From assembly GCA_036496025.1 (NCBI GenBank), contig DASXLW010000119.1:1-64000 (forward strand): a DNA stretch of 64,000 nt, read 5' to 3'. Positions 17,248 through 26,586 of the stretch are shown piece after piece. Each line of letters opens with the position of its first letter. The stretch's first letter is position 1. This stretch comes from PALSA-505 sp036496025. Its GTDB lineage: Bacteria > Actinomycetota > Actinomycetes > Streptosporangiales > Streptosporangiaceae. The position numbers and the translations under genes were made by a program. Below the pieces are notes generated by a model, which worked only from the letters and a program-made list of their open reading frames with translations, did not search any database and had not been told where the DNA came from.

Positions 17248-18969
17248 TCACTCCCCCTCTTGCTGGATGTCGGGCGAATGCGACGTGTCAGACGAGTGCT
17301 GAGTGGCAGGCGAACGCTCGGCGGCAGGCGCATCCTGGCTGCCGGGCGAATGCTGGACTGCAGGCGATTTCCGGGCGAGGGATGACCGGAGTTCCTCGGT
17401 GAGCTCGGCGAACTCCGTCTCGAAGCCGCCGCCGGCGTCCGAGCGGGCCAGGCCGCCGAGCTCCACCACGGTCCGGCCGTCATCGGCGGCGCGGGCTCGG
17501 ACGAACACCCGGCGACGCCGGACGAAGAACGAAAGCAGCAACCCGGCCAGCGCGGCCAGCGCGCACAGCAGCGCCGGAAGCTGGCCGGGATCGTACGTGA
17601 TGGCCAGGCTGATCCACTGCCGGTAACCAGTGAACGTGAGCGTGCCGCCGCCGCCCGGCAGCTTGATCGACTGCCCGGGCTGCAGCGGCCGCGGGCTGAC
17701 GGCGAGCCGGTGCATGCCCGCGGTGTTCAGCTGGTACACCGACTGCGGTACGCCGGAGCCCAGGCCGAGGTTGCCCGCGTAGGAGACCAGGCTGACCATC
17801 GGGTTGAGCGCGGCCGGGAAGGCCGATTCCAGGCGGCCGCCCTGGTTCACCGCGGTGGGCAGGAACACGCCAATGAAGCCGAGCTGCTCTGGCCGGGCGT
17901 TGGGCACCTTGATCACGCCTTCGGACGTGTAGGTGCCGGTATCGACGGCGATGAACGGGACCGGCTGGTTGAACACCACGTGGCCGGCCCCGTCGGTCAC
18001 CCGGAACACCGGCGCGTACCCGTGACCGATCAGGAACACCCGGACCCCGTCCACCACCAGCGGGTGATTGACCTGCAGGTCGTAGCCGCGGGCCGGGGCA
18101 CCGGGCCCGCTGGCGTAGCGGATCAGCGCGTGGAACGCGGCGGGCTGGTCGCGGTCGACCCCCGACGTGATGTAGCTTGCGCTGAACCGGTTCAGCGTGA
18201 TGGTGAACGGGGCCAGGTCGGCGGGCGAGACCAGGCGGCCCGGATGATAGACGTCCAGGTTGGTGACGGTGTCGGCGAACGTGTTGCCCTCGACCAGCAG
18301 CCGGTTTGCCTTGTAGCCGAACAGGCCGCCCAGCCCGATGGACAGCAGCACGCCGAGCAGCGCCAGGTGGAAGAGCAGGTTGCCGGCCTCGCGCCGATGC
18401 CCCTTCTCGGCCGCGACCCAGTCGCCGGCGACGCGAAGCCGGAACCTGCGGGCCGACAGCAAGGCCCTCGCGGCGGCGAGCGCCTGCGGCGGCGGGAGCG
18501 TCGTCTCCAGCCGCGCCGAACTCGGCAGCCGGGCCAGGTTGCGCGGGGCCGCCGGAGGCAGCGCGCGGGCCGACCGGGCCAGCCGGATCGTGCGCGGCAC
18601 CACGCAGCCGGCCAGCGAGACGAACAGCAGCAGGTAGACGGCGGCGAACCAGGGGGCGGCGAAGACGTTGAACAGCCCGAGCCGGTTCAGCCAGGGCGCG
18701 AGCGCCGGATGGGACAGGAAATATTGCTGGACCGCCGAGGGGTTGAGCCCCTGCTGCGGGAGCAGCGACCCGGGCACGCTGCCCAGGGCGAGCAGGAACA
18801 GCAGGATGAGCGCCGTACGCATCGAGGTCAGCTGGCGCCAGGCCCAGCGCAGCCACCCTCCCGGCCCCAGTTGCGCGCGGACAGGCCTGGCCCGCGATGG
18901 CCGTGGGCCACGCCGCGCGGGCGGGCCCTCGGTGGGCTGGGTGGTGTCGGGTGTGTGCAGCCCGGTCAC
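17248..18969 (-). CDS. resB: Cytochrome c biogenesis protein ResB
   Basis: A 573-residue ResB (Ccs1) protein of System II cytochrome c maturation. It has three N-terminal membrane segments (about residues 50-70, 105-125 and 205-225), a large extracytoplasmic domain, and a last membrane segment near residue 465. The C-terminal 60 residues are a Ser/Pro/His/Gln low-complexity tail. The GTG start has GAGGG 7 bases upstream. CcdA and a ResA-type thioredoxin, which usually precede resB in actinobacteria, are not adjacent. Confidence 0.92.
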   Translation of the reverse strand: MTGLHTPDTTQPTEGPPARRGPRPSRARPVRAQLGPGGWLRWAWRQLTSMRTALILLFLLALGSVPGSLLPQQGLNPSAVQQYFLSHPALAPWLNRLGLFNVFAAPWFAAVYLLLFVSLAGCVVPRTIRLARSARALPPAAPRNLARLPSSARLETTLPPPQALAAARALLSARRFRLRVAGDWVAAEKGHRREAGNLLFHLALLGVLLSIGLGGLFGYKANRLLVEGNTFADTVTNLDVYHPGRLVSPADLAPFTITLNRFSASYITSGVDRDQPAAFHALIRYASGPGAPARGYDLQVNHPLVVDGVRVFLIGHGYAPVFRVTDGAGHVVFNQPVPFIAVDTGTYTSEGVIKVPNARPEQLGFIGVFLPTAVNQGGRLESAFPAALNPMVSLVSYAGNLGLGSGVPQSVYQLNTAGMHRLAVSPRPLQPGQSIKLPGGGGTLTFTGYRQWISLAITYDPGQLPALLCALAALAGLLLSFFVRRRRVFVRARAADDGRTVVELGGLARSDAGGGFETEFAELTEELRSSLARKSPAVQHSPGSQDAPAAERSPATQHSSDTSHSPDIQQEGE

Positions 18970-19078
18970 TATGGCACCCTCATCTGACCGGTCTCCTACA
19001 GACGGTAGTAACCCGCCCCATTGTGCCGCATCGCCCCGGCGGGCCCGACTCCGGGTCGGTCCCCTGGCCAGACACGGC

Positions 19079-19711
19079 CTACGCCCCGGCGACCTGGTGA
19101 CCGCCCGATCCGGCAGGTTCGGCGTAACTCACCCCGGTTACCTGATCGCCCTGGTAGCTGACGCTGGTCACGCTGCCCAGCGCGCACTGGCGGTAGGCGG
19201 GGTGGTGCCAGAGCCTGCGTCCCTCGAGGTAGCGGCGGGTCACCCAGATCGGCAGCTGATGGCTGACGCAGACCGCTTCATGGCCGCGGGCGGCATCCCT
19301 GGCATCGGCCATGGCGGCCAGCACCCGGTCCACGACCTGCTGGTAGGGCTCGCCCCAGGAGGGCAGGAACGGGTTCCACAGGTGGCGCCAGTGCTCCGGC
19401 CGGCGCAGCGAGCCTTCGCCCACGCCGACGGTGAGCCCTTCGAAGTGATTCCACGCCTCGATCAGCCGGTCATCGATGTTTACCTCGAGGCCGAACTGCT
19501 CGGCCAGGGGCTCGGCCGTCTCGCGGGCCCGTTCCATCGGCGAGGAGTACAGCGCGGTGATATCGCGGCCGGCCAGGAAGTCCGCCGCCGCCTTGGCCAT
19601 CATGCGGCCGTCCTCGGACAGCTGGAAACCAGGCAGCCTGCCGTAGATCACGCCGTCGGGATTGCGTACCTCGCCGTGGCGCAGCAGGTGGATCACGGTG
19701 CTCTGGGTCAT
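19079..19711 (-). CDS. Histidine phosphatase family protein
   Basis: A 210-residue histidine phosphatase (phosphoglycerate mutase-like) with the phospho-accepting histidine in HLLRHGEVRNPDG at about residue 12, YSSPMERARETAEPLAE at about 55-71 and the second catalytic histidine in AVCVSHQLPIW at about 150. In related genomes a phosphatase of this type sits between hemL and the resB/ccsB genes, in agreement with its position here. The substrate is not predictable. The start is an ATG without a strong ribosome site. Confidence 0.85.
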   Translation of the reverse strand: MTQSTVIHLLRHGEVRNPDGVIYGRLPGFQLSEDGRMMAKAAADFLAGRDITALYSSPMERARETAEPLAEQFGLEVNIDDRLIEAWNHFEGLTVGVGEGSLRRPEHWRHLWNPFLPSWGEPYQQVVDRVLAAMADARDAARGHEAVCVSHQLPIWVTRRYLEGRRLWHHPAYRQCALGSVTSVSYQGDQVTGVSYAEPAGSGGHQVAGA

Positions 19712-20011
19712 GGCGGGCCCAGCCTACCGGCGGTACCGGGGGTCGTGCCGCGCCGTGACCGGTAGCCTGAGCACAGCATGCGGTTGCGCCTAGGGTTCCG
19801 CGTACTGCCCGCCCCGGCGACCACAATCAGGGCGGTACGGCCTGGACCGAGCGGCGCCAGGAACCGCCGCCGTGGTACTCGTCCCGGCGACCTGCGACGG
19901 CGGCCAACACCTCACGGGAGAGAAGCCTCGAGGGTTCTGTCCGGCTTGCCCGCAGCGGCCCGGCCCACGACGGCCGGCCCGTCCAGGGCCTGACCCAGCA
20001 GGAGCCGCACC
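19712..20011. other. Divergent intergenic region, phosphatase / EamA transporter
   Basis: A 300-base gap between divergent genes. It contains TAGCCT at about 19762, a possible -10 element, and a short Arg/Pro-rich open frame after it that I do not believe is coding. AGGAG-like sequence at 19999-20004 belongs to the transporter gene. Confidence 0.4.
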
Positions 20012-20893
20012 GTGAGTCCGACCGCAATCGTGCTTATTCTCGTCGCCGCCATGGCGCACGCCAGCTGGAACCTGTTCAGCAAGCAGGCCAGCGCGGCCGG
20101 CGCCGTGTGCTTCGTCTGGCTGTTCTTCACGGCGGCCGCTGTGCTGTACGCGCCGGTGGCCGTCATCGTTCTGGTGGTCAGCCACCCCCGACTGGCCGGG
20201 CTGCCGATCGTCTTCATGGCCGGAACGGCGATCATCCACATCGGGTACGCGCTGCTGCTGCAGAACGGCTACCGGCTCGGCGACCTGTCCGTGGTGTACC
20301 CGATCGGCCGCGGATCGGGGGCGCTGCTGGCCGCCGTGGCCGGCATCGTGCTGCTCGGCGAGCGCCCGGGTCCGCTGAGCATGGCCGGGATCTTGCTCGT
20401 CATCGCGGGCGTGGTCGTGATCGGCTTGCCCGGCCACGCCCCGAAGGGCAACGCCGCGCTCCCGCCGGCCGCCGGGAAAGGAATCGCGTTCGCCCTGCTC
20501 ACCGGGCTGACCATCGCCGCGTACACGGTGTGGGACAAGTACGCGGTCGCCACTTTGCACGTCCCTCCGGTGCTCGAGGACTGGGCCGCGACCCTGGGCG
20601 TGACCGTGGCCGTGGCTCCGATCGCGCTGCGGGACAGGGCGCGGCTGGCCACGGTGTGGCGCTCGTACCGGCCGCAGGTGCTCGGCGCGGCCGTGCTGTC
20701 CCCGCTCGCCTACATCCTGGTGCTGACCGCGCTGCGGTTCACCGCGATCAGCGTGGCCGCGCCGTGCCGCGAGGTCAGCGTCCTGTTCGGGGTGCTGCTG
20801 GGCGGGCGACTGCTCGGTGAGGGCGGCGCAGTCCGCCGGCTGGCCGCCGCGGTCGCCATAGTGGCGGGCATCATCTCGGTGGCGGTCGGGTGA
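20012..20893 (+). CDS. EamA/DMT-family transporter
   Basis: A 293-residue drug/metabolite transporter superfamily protein with about ten membrane helices in two EamA repeats; the first repeat ends with GRGSGALLAAVAGIVLLGERPG and the second with REVSVLFGVLLGGRLLGEG, the conserved fourth-helix regions. Such proteins export or import small metabolites; the substrate is unknown. The GTG start is supported by GGAG 7 bases upstream. It lies on the opposite strand to the hem and ccs genes, between hemL and the phosphatase. Confidence 0.87.
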   Translation: MSPTAIVLILVAAMAHASWNLFSKQASAAGAVCFVWLFFTAAAVLYAPVAVIVLVVSHPRLAGLPIVFMAGTAIIHIGYALLLQNGYRLGDLSVVYPIGRGSGALLAAVAGIVLLGERPGPLSMAGILLVIAGVVVIGLPGHAPKGNAALPPAAGKGIAFALLTGLTIAAYTVWDKYAVATLHVPPVLEDWAATLGVTVAVAPIALRDRARLATVWRSYRPQVLGAAVLSPLAYILVLTALRFTAISVAAPCREVSVLFGVLLGGRLLGEGGAVRRLAAAVAIVAGIISVAVG

Positions 20894-20993
20894 GCGGCCG
20901 GACCGGGGCCCTGGCGGGCCAGCCCGCGGCGCACTGCCGGCGGCCGGTATTTGCTGTCGCAAAGTTCCCCCCAATCATGCATAGTTTCAGAGA

Positions 20994-21881
20994 ATGATGC
21001 GGTTCGAGCTGACCTGGCAGACGGCGGCGGTCGCGTCCGCTTGCCTGGTCGGCCCCGCGGTGGCGCTGCGGGCGGCGATCCGGTCTCCGGTGGCCCGGTC
21101 CCTGCCTGCGCCGCGGCTGAGCGCGCTCGCCGCCTTCGCGCAGGAGACCGGGATAGTTCTCGCGCTGTTCGCGCTCTGGCAGCTGGCCGGCAGTCACCCG
21201 GTGCTGGGCCCGCAGGACGCCCTGGCCCGGGCGCGGTGGCTATGGCATACCGAGCGGGTGCTGCACATGCCCAGCGAGACCGTCGTCCAGCGCGCGTTCC
21301 TGCCGCATCCGCTGCTCGTCCAGGCCTTCAACCTCTACTACGCGGGGCTGCACTTCGCGGTGCTCATCGGCTGCCTGGTCTGGCTGTTCGTCCGGTACCG
21401 GGCCAGTTACCTGCGGGTGCGGACCACGGTCGTGCTGTTCACCGGGCTCTCGCTGCTCGTGCAGCTGATCCCGGTCGCGCCGCCGCGGATGCTGCCCGCC
21501 GACCACATGGTCGACACCGCGGTCATGTACGGGCAGTCGGTGTACGGGAGCGTCGCGGGATTCCGGGCCGACCAGCTGTCGGCGGTGCCGTCCGTGCACA
21601 TCGGCTGGGCGCTGCTGGTGGCGGTCGTGGTCGTGCAGGTGTCGCGGAGCCGCTGGCGCTGGCTGGCGCTCGGTTATCCCGTGCTGACCACGCTGGCCGT
21701 GGTGGTCACGGCCAACCACTTCTGGCTGGACGGGGTGGCCGCTGCGATCCTGCTGGCCCTGGCGCTGCTGATCCAGCGCGCGGCCCAGGCGGTCCGGTGC
21801 AGCCTGACCCGCGCCAACCGGGTACCGCACCGCCAGGAAACACTCCCCGATCCCGCCTTCTCCGGCAACGCGGAGCATTAG
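20994..21881 (+). CDS. PAP2-superfamily membrane protein
   Basis: A 295-residue membrane protein with about six helices. It carries the PAP2_3 (inositol phosphorylceramide synthase-like) motifs: VPSVHIGWALL at about 199-209 and VVTANHFWLDGVAA at about 236-249, where the two His and the Asp form the catalytic set. This type acts on lipid-linked phosphates at the membrane. It begins with tandem ATG codons and no Shine-Dalgarno; CATAGT at 20980-20985 may be a -10 element giving a near-leaderless message. Confidence 0.82.
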   Translation: MMRFELTWQTAAVASACLVGPAVALRAAIRSPVARSLPAPRLSALAAFAQETGIVLALFALWQLAGSHPVLGPQDALARARWLWHTERVLHMPSETVVQRAFLPHPLLVQAFNLYYAGLHFAVLIGCLVWLFVRYRASYLRVRTTVVLFTGLSLLVQLIPVAPPRMLPADHMVDTAVMYGQSVYGSVAGFRADQLSAVPSVHIGWALLVAVVVVQVSRSRWRWLALGYPVLTTLAVVVTANHFWLDGVAAAILLALALLIQRAAQAVRCSLTRANRVPHRQETLPDPAFSGNAEH

Positions 21882-21966
21882 CCGCGCCAGGACAGCACTA
21901 ACGCTTCGCGCTCAGACCGGCGGCCTGGAGTCGTCTCACATGCCGGACAATCCGACGGGCGAGCGC

Positions 21967-23265
21967 CTAGCCGAGCGCGGTGGCGGCGGCCTGGGCGGCG
22001 GCGGGGAGGGCATCGGCGATGCGGGCCAGGGCGGCGTCGTCGTGCGCGGCGGACAGGAACCAGGCCTCGTAGCCGGACGGCGGCAGGTACACCCCGGCGG
22101 ACAGCATCGCGTGGAAGAACGCCGCGTAGGCGGGCTGCGACTGGCCCCGAGCCTCGTCGAAGTCGCGCACCGGCAGATCCCGGCCGAGGAACACGGAAAA
22201 CAGGTTGCCGCCGGATTGCAGCCGGAACGGGACTCCGCAGGCCGACAGCGTATCGGCGGTGAGCTTGGCCACGGCCGCGGCGGCCTCATCCACCCGGCCG
22301 TAAGCCTCCGGCGTGCAGGCGCGCAGCGTGGCCAGCCCGGCCGCGGTGGCCAGCGGGTTCCCGGCCAGCGTGCCCGCCTGGTACACCGGGCCGGCCGGGG
22401 CCAGCATGTCCATGATCTCGGCCCGCCCCCCGAACGCCGCGGCAGGCAGGCCACCCCCCATGACCTTCCCGAACGTCACGAGGTCGCCGGCCACGCCCTC
22501 GCGGCCGTACCAGCCCGACGAGGTGACCCGGAACCCGGTGAGCACCTCGTCCATGATCAGCAGTGCCCCGTGCTCGCGGCACAGCCCGGCCAGCAGCTCG
22601 TTGAAGCCAGCCAGCGGCGGCACGACGCCCATGTTCGCCGGGCAGGCTTCGGTGATCACGCAGGCGATCTTCGTGCCGTGCTTGGCGAAGGCCCGGTGCA
22701 CCGCCTCGGCGTCGTTGTACGGCAGCACCAGGGTGCTGGCCGTGATCGCGGCCGGGATCCCGGGCGAGTCGGGCAGGCCGAACGTGGCCACCCCCGACCC
22801 GGCCGCGGCGAGCAGCGCGTCCGCATGCCCGTGGTAGCAGCCGCTGAACTTCACCACCAGAGACCGCCCGGTGAAGGCCCGGGCCAGGCGCAGCGCGGTC
22901 ATCGTGGCCTCGGTGCCGGAGTTGACCAGCCGGACCTTCTGCACCGGGGCGCGCCCGATGAGTTCGGCGGCCAGCTCCACTTCGCCCGGGGTGACGGCGC
23001 CGAACGATGTGCCCCGGCCGGCCGCGTCGCGCACCGCGGCGATCACCTCCGGGTGCGCATGGCCGAGGATCATCGGTCCCCAGGAGCCGACCAGGTCCAC
23101 GTACTCGTTACCGTCCACGTCCCTCAGGTAGGGCCCGGACCCGGACGCGATGAACGGCGGCGTGCCGCCGACGGCGCCGAACGCGCGCACCGGCGAGTTC
23201 ACGCCGCCGGGCAGGATCGCGGTGGCCCGCCGCATCAGCTGCGCGGAAACTTCCCGGCCGGTCAT
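21967..23265 (-). CDS. hemL: Glutamate-1-semialdehyde 2,1-aminomutase HemL
   Basis: PLP enzyme of 432 residues that converts glutamate-1-semialdehyde to 5-aminolevulinate, the second step of the C5 tetrapyrrole route. The PLP lysine is K267 in TFGKVMGGGLP, and NSGTEATMTALRLAR (115-129) binds the cofactor phosphate. Length is typical. The ATG overlaps the stop of the prim-pol-like gene as ATGA. It is the last gene of the rex-hem operon. Confidence 0.97.
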   Translation of the reverse strand: MTGREVSAQLMRRATAILPGGVNSPVRAFGAVGGTPPFIASGSGPYLRDVDGNEYVDLVGSWGPMILGHAHPEVIAAVRDAAGRGTSFGAVTPGEVELAAELIGRAPVQKVRLVNSGTEATMTALRLARAFTGRSLVVKFSGCYHGHADALLAAAGSGVATFGLPDSPGIPAAITASTLVLPYNDAEAVHRAFAKHGTKIACVITEACPANMGVVPPLAGFNELLAGLCREHGALLIMDEVLTGFRVTSSGWYGREGVAGDLVTFGKVMGGGLPAAAFGGRAEIMDMLAPAGPVYQAGTLAGNPLATAAGLATLRACTPEAYGRVDEAAAAVAKLTADTLSACGVPFRLQSGGNLFSVFLGRDLPVRDFDEARGQSQPAYAAFFHAMLSAGVYLPPSGYEAWFLSAAHDDAALARIADALPAAAQAAATALG

Positions 23266-23939
23266 GGCGCTCCCTCTCCGGATGCGTCGGCGAGATACTC
23301 CAGCAGTCGCACCGCGTCGGGCAGCGGCCGCCCGGCGGGCCCGCGAACCCAGCGGGAGGCCACGTCGTTGCCGTGCCTGGACGGCGGCGCGAGCACGTAG
23401 CTGTCCCGGCAGTGCCAGCGCAGGCCCGCGGTTTCGGTCATGTCGTCGGGGACGCAGTCAAGGTGGCACGACCACCATTCGTCGGCCGCCGCGGGCGCGC
23501 CGCGGGAGGCGACGAAGAACAGTGCGCGATCGCCGGAGCTCATGGCCACCGGGCCGGGCGGCGTCCCGGCCCGCGCCATCTGGCCGAGGGCCTCGAGGCC
23601 CGCGCCCGCCGGGACGTCGAGCACGTCGAACACTCGCCCGGTGACGAGGATCACGTTGGCCTCCGGGGTGGCCGACCACCAGCGGCCAGCCACGGCGGGA
23701 TCCGCGGTCGCCTGCAGCTGCCAGGCCGGGGAGACCGGATGGGCTCCGGGCGCGGGACAGCCGATCCGGTCACACGAGCACGCCCGCCCGCTGCCGCGGG
23801 CCCCCGACGTCGCGCGTGGCAGGTGCGCGCCCTGGCAGACCGGCCAGCCCAGCCCGGTGTACATCCGGGCCGCCGAGGCCATCTGCTGCCGGGCCGCGCG
23901 CTCCCTGCGGCGCGCTCGGCGCAGCGTCACATCGACCAT
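23262..23939 (-). CDS. Prim-pol-like (bifunctional DNA primase/polymerase domain) protein
   Basis: A 225-residue protein resembling the N-terminal bifunctional DNA primase/polymerase domain family. The recognisable parts are AWQLQATADPAVAGRWW (about 71-87), NVILVTGRVFDVLDVP (about 94-109, where prim-pol enzymes have catalytic acidic residues), GDRALFFVA (about 135-143) and HCRDSYVLAPPSRHG (about 185-199). A Cys/His cluster CSCDRIGCPAPGAHP lies at 54-68. The usual DxD is FDVLD here, so activity is uncertain. It sits inside the haem operon between hemB and hemL, coupled to hemL by ATGA. The association recurs in actinobacteria, but the role is unknown. Confidence 0.72.
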   Translation of the reverse strand: MVDVTLRRARRRERAARQQMASAARMYTGLGWPVCQGAHLPRATSGARGSGRACSCDRIGCPAPGAHPVSPAWQLQATADPAVAGRWWSATPEANVILVTGRVFDVLDVPAGAGLEALGQMARAGTPPGPVAMSSGDRALFFVASRGAPAAADEWWSCHLDCVPDDMTETAGLRWHCRDSYVLAPPSRHGNDVASRWVRGPAGRPLPDAVRLLEYLADASGEGAP

Positions 23940-23975
23940 GGGCTCCGCTCCCCAGTCCGGCCCTGCCTCAGAGCC

Positions 23976-24959
23976 TCAACTTAGCCGCCGTGCCACCTCG
24001 GCCGCCCAGTAGGTCATGATGATGTCCGCGCCGGCCCGGCGGATCGCGGTCAGGGTTTCCATGATCGCGCGGTCACGGTCCAGCCAGCCGCGGGCCGCGG
24101 CGGCCTCCACCATCGCGTACTCGCCGCTCACCTGGTAAGCCGCGACGGGCACCGGCACCGCGTCGGCCACCCGGCGGATCACGTCCAGGTAGGCCAGCGC
24201 GGGCTTGATCATGACGATGTCGGCACCCTCGTCCAGATCCAGCTCGACCTCGCGCAGCGCCTCGCCGGTCCGGCGCGCATCCTGCTGGTAGCCTGCCCGG
24301 TCGCCGAACCTGGGGGCGCCCTCGGCGGCGTCGCGGAACGGACCGTAGAAGGCCGAGGCGTACTTGGCCGAGTACGCGCAGATCGCCACGCCGGGGTATC
24401 CGGCCTGGTCCAGGGCGGACCTGATCGCCCTCACCTGACCGTCCATCATCCCGCTCGGGGCGACCACGTGCGCTCCGGCCGCCGCCTGGGCGCAGGCGAT
24501 CGCCGCGTACCTGTCCAGGGTGGCGTCGTTGTCCACGTCGCGGTCATCGGCCAGCACGCCACAGTGACCGTGATCGGTGTACTCGCACAAGCACAGATCT
24601 GCGATGAGGACGGCGTCGTCGCCCACCTCGGCGGTCAGGTCACGCAGGGCCAGCTGGATGATGCCGGCCGGGTCGTCGGCCGCCGAGCCGCGGGCGTCTT
24701 TGGCCGCCGGGACGCCGAACAGGATCAGCCCGCCCACGCCCTGCTGTACCGCGCCCACCGCGGCCTTGCGCAGGCTGTCCCTGGTGTGCTGCACCACGCC
24801 CGGCATCGAGGCCACCGGCTGCGGCTCGGCGATGCCCTCCTTGACGAACAGCGGCAGCACCAGGTTGCCGGGTTGCACCGACGTCTGCGCGACCAGCCGG
24901 CGCAGCGCCTCGCCGCGCCGTAGCCTGCGCGGCCTGGTGGCCGGGAACCGAGCACTCAT
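23976..24959 (-). CDS. hemB: Delta-aminolevulinic acid dehydratase HemB
   Basis: Porphobilinogen synthase of 327 residues, joining two 5-aminolevulinate molecules. The Schiff-base lysines are K199 (AYSAKYASAFYGPFR) and K252 (MIKPALAYLD). The zinc site is CLCEYTDHGHCG (123-134) with three Cys, so it is of the zinc-dependent type. It lies 28 bases after the hemD fusion gene and 36 bases before the prim-pol-like gene in the rex-hem operon. Confidence 0.97.
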   Translation of the reverse strand: MSARFPATRPRRLRRGEALRRLVAQTSVQPGNLVLPLFVKEGIAEPQPVASMPGVVQHTRDSLRKAAVGAVQQGVGGLILFGVPAAKDARGSAADDPAGIIQLALRDLTAEVGDDAVLIADLCLCEYTDHGHCGVLADDRDVDNDATLDRYAAIACAQAAAGAHVVAPSGMMDGQVRAIRSALDQAGYPGVAICAYSAKYASAFYGPFRDAAEGAPRFGDRAGYQQDARRTGEALREVELDLDEGADIVMIKPALAYLDVIRRVADAVPVPVAAYQVSGEYAMVEAAAARGWLDRDRAIMETLTAIRRAGADIIMTYWAAEVARRLS

Positions 24960-24987
24960 CTGGTCGCCTCACCCCATCCGGTGACTG

Positions 24988-26586
24988 TTACGTGCGCCGC
25001 CGCCGGGCGCCGCGCCTGCGTTCGCTCGGCCTGCGTACCGGCTCTCCGGCCTCGATGGCGGCCTGGCGCAGCCCGGCGCCGTGCCCGGCCAGGGCGTCCA
25101 CCAGCGTGGTGACCGAGGGCGTGTCGGCTTGCACGTCGACCCGCAGGCCGAACTCGGTCGCGGTCTTCGCGGTCTGCGGCCCGATCGCGGCGATCACGGT
25201 GAGCGCGTGCGGCTTGCCCGCGATGCCGATCAGGTTCCGCACCGTGGACGACGAGGTGAACAGGACCGCGTCGAATCCGCCCGTCTTGATGGCCTCGCGG
25301 ATGGGGGCGGGCGGCGGGGAGGCCCGCACCGTCCGGTACGCGGTCACGTCCTCGGCCTCCCAGCCCAGTTCGGTGAGCCGGGCGACCAGGGTCTCGGTGG
25401 CGATGTCCGCGCGCGGCAACAGCACGCGGTTGATCGGGTCGAGTACGTCGTCGTACGGCGGCCAGGCGGCGGCCAGACCCTCGCCGGACTGCTCGCCGTC
25501 CGGCACCAGCTCAGGCACGATTCCGAACGCGCGGAGCGCGGCCGCGGTCTGGTCGCCCACCGCGGCCACCTTGACCCCGGCGAAGGCCCGCGCGTCGAGG
25601 CCGTACTCTTCGAACTTCTCCCTGATCGCGCGCACCGCGTTCACCGAGGTGAACGCGATCCACTGATACCGCCCGGTGACCAGGCCCTTGACGGCGCGGT
25701 CCATCTGCTGCGGAGTCCGCGGCGGCTCGACCGCTATCGTCGGGACCTCCTCGGGCACCGCGCCGTAGGCCCGCAGCCGCAGCGAGACGTCGGCCGCCTG
25801 CTCCTTGGTGCGCGGCACCAGCACCCGCCAGCCGAACAGTGGCTTGGTCTCGAACCAGGAGAGCCCGTCGCGGGCGGCCACCGCCTCGCCGGCCACGGCC
25901 ACCGCCGGGCCGTGGGTGGTGAGCATGCTGATCCCGGCCGCCTTGAGGTCGGCCGCCACCGAGCCGATCGTGGTCACCACCGTCTGCTGGGCGGTGGTGG
26001 TCCCGTTCCAGGTCACCGCGAACGGCGTGTCCTGCGGCCAGCCCGCGGCGACGAGCATCTTGCCGATGTCGGACGGTCCCGACTCGGCGCCCAGGATCAC
26101 CAGGGTGCCCGGGCCGGCCGGCGCCCGGCTCAGCTCGGCGGCGTGGATGATCCGCACGTCGGCCCGGGACTCGGTGGTCAGCGGGATGCCGGCGTAGGCC
26201 GGCACCGCGGTGGCCGCCGGCAGGCCCGGCGCGATCTCGAAGCGGATCCCGGCCTTGGCGCAGGCCGCTGCCTCCTCGGCGGCTCCGGAGAACGCCAGCG
26301 CGTCTCCGCGGTAGAGCCGCACCACGAGCTTGCCCGCTCGGGCCGCGGACAGGACCAGCTTCGGGTTGGCGTCCAGGTCGGAGGCATCGGCCAGCTCGGC
26401 TTCGGGCGCCAGCAGGTGGCGCACATGCTCGGCCACCTCCGGCGTGGCCACCACCAGGTCGGCCTGGCCAAGCAGGTCGGTGGCGCGCAGCGTCAGCAGG
26501 CTCTCGTCGCCCGGCCCGGCGCCGACGAACGCCACCCACCCCTCGCGGGCGTGGCTGGCCGACTTGCTGTGTGGTGTGGGGCTCAC
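24988..26586 (-). CDS. hemD: SUMT-like / uroporphyrinogen-III synthase fusion (HemD)
   Basis: A 532-residue fusion, standard in actinobacteria. Residues about 15-250 resemble uroporphyrinogen-III C-methyltransferase, starting VAFVGAGPGDESLLTLRA. Residues about 262-510 are a uroporphyrinogen-III synthase (HemD4 fold), with AFTSVNAVRAIREKFEEYG and AVLFTSSSTVRNLIG, which closes hydroxymethylbilane to uroporphyrinogen III. In the methyltransferase half the usual LKGGDPFVFGRGGEE reads LYRGDALAFSGAAEE, so methylation may be lost. The C-terminus is an Arg-rich tail. The GTG shares a G with the hemC TAG. Confidence 0.93.
   Translation of the reverse strand: MSPTPHSKSASHAREGWVAFVGAGPGDESLLTLRATDLLGQADLVVATPEVAEHVRHLLAPEAELADASDLDANPKLVLSAARAGKLVVRLYRGDALAFSGAAEEAAACAKAGIRFEIAPGLPAATAVPAYAGIPLTTESRADVRIIHAAELSRAPAGPGTLVILGAESGPSDIGKMLVAAGWPQDTPFAVTWNGTTTAQQTVVTTIGSVAADLKAAGISMLTTHGPAVAVAGEAVAARDGLSWFETKPLFGWRVLVPRTKEQAADVSLRLRAYGAVPEEVPTIAVEPPRTPQQMDRAVKGLVTGRYQWIAFTSVNAVRAIREKFEEYGLDARAFAGVKVAAVGDQTAAALRAFGIVPELVPDGEQSGEGLAAAWPPYDDVLDPINRVLLPRADIATETLVARLTELGWEAEDVTAYRTVRASPPPAPIREAIKTGGFDAVLFTSSSTVRNLIGIAGKPHALTVIAAIGPQTAKTATEFGLRVDVQADTPSVTTLVDALAGHGAGLRQAAIEAGEPVRRPSERRRGARRRRT

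Noticed and set aside
19778..19993. A 71-codon plus-strand frame after a TAGCCT element
   Set aside because: Arg/Pro-rich product without any recognisable feature and no Shine-Dalgarno. It is probably leader of the transporter gene.
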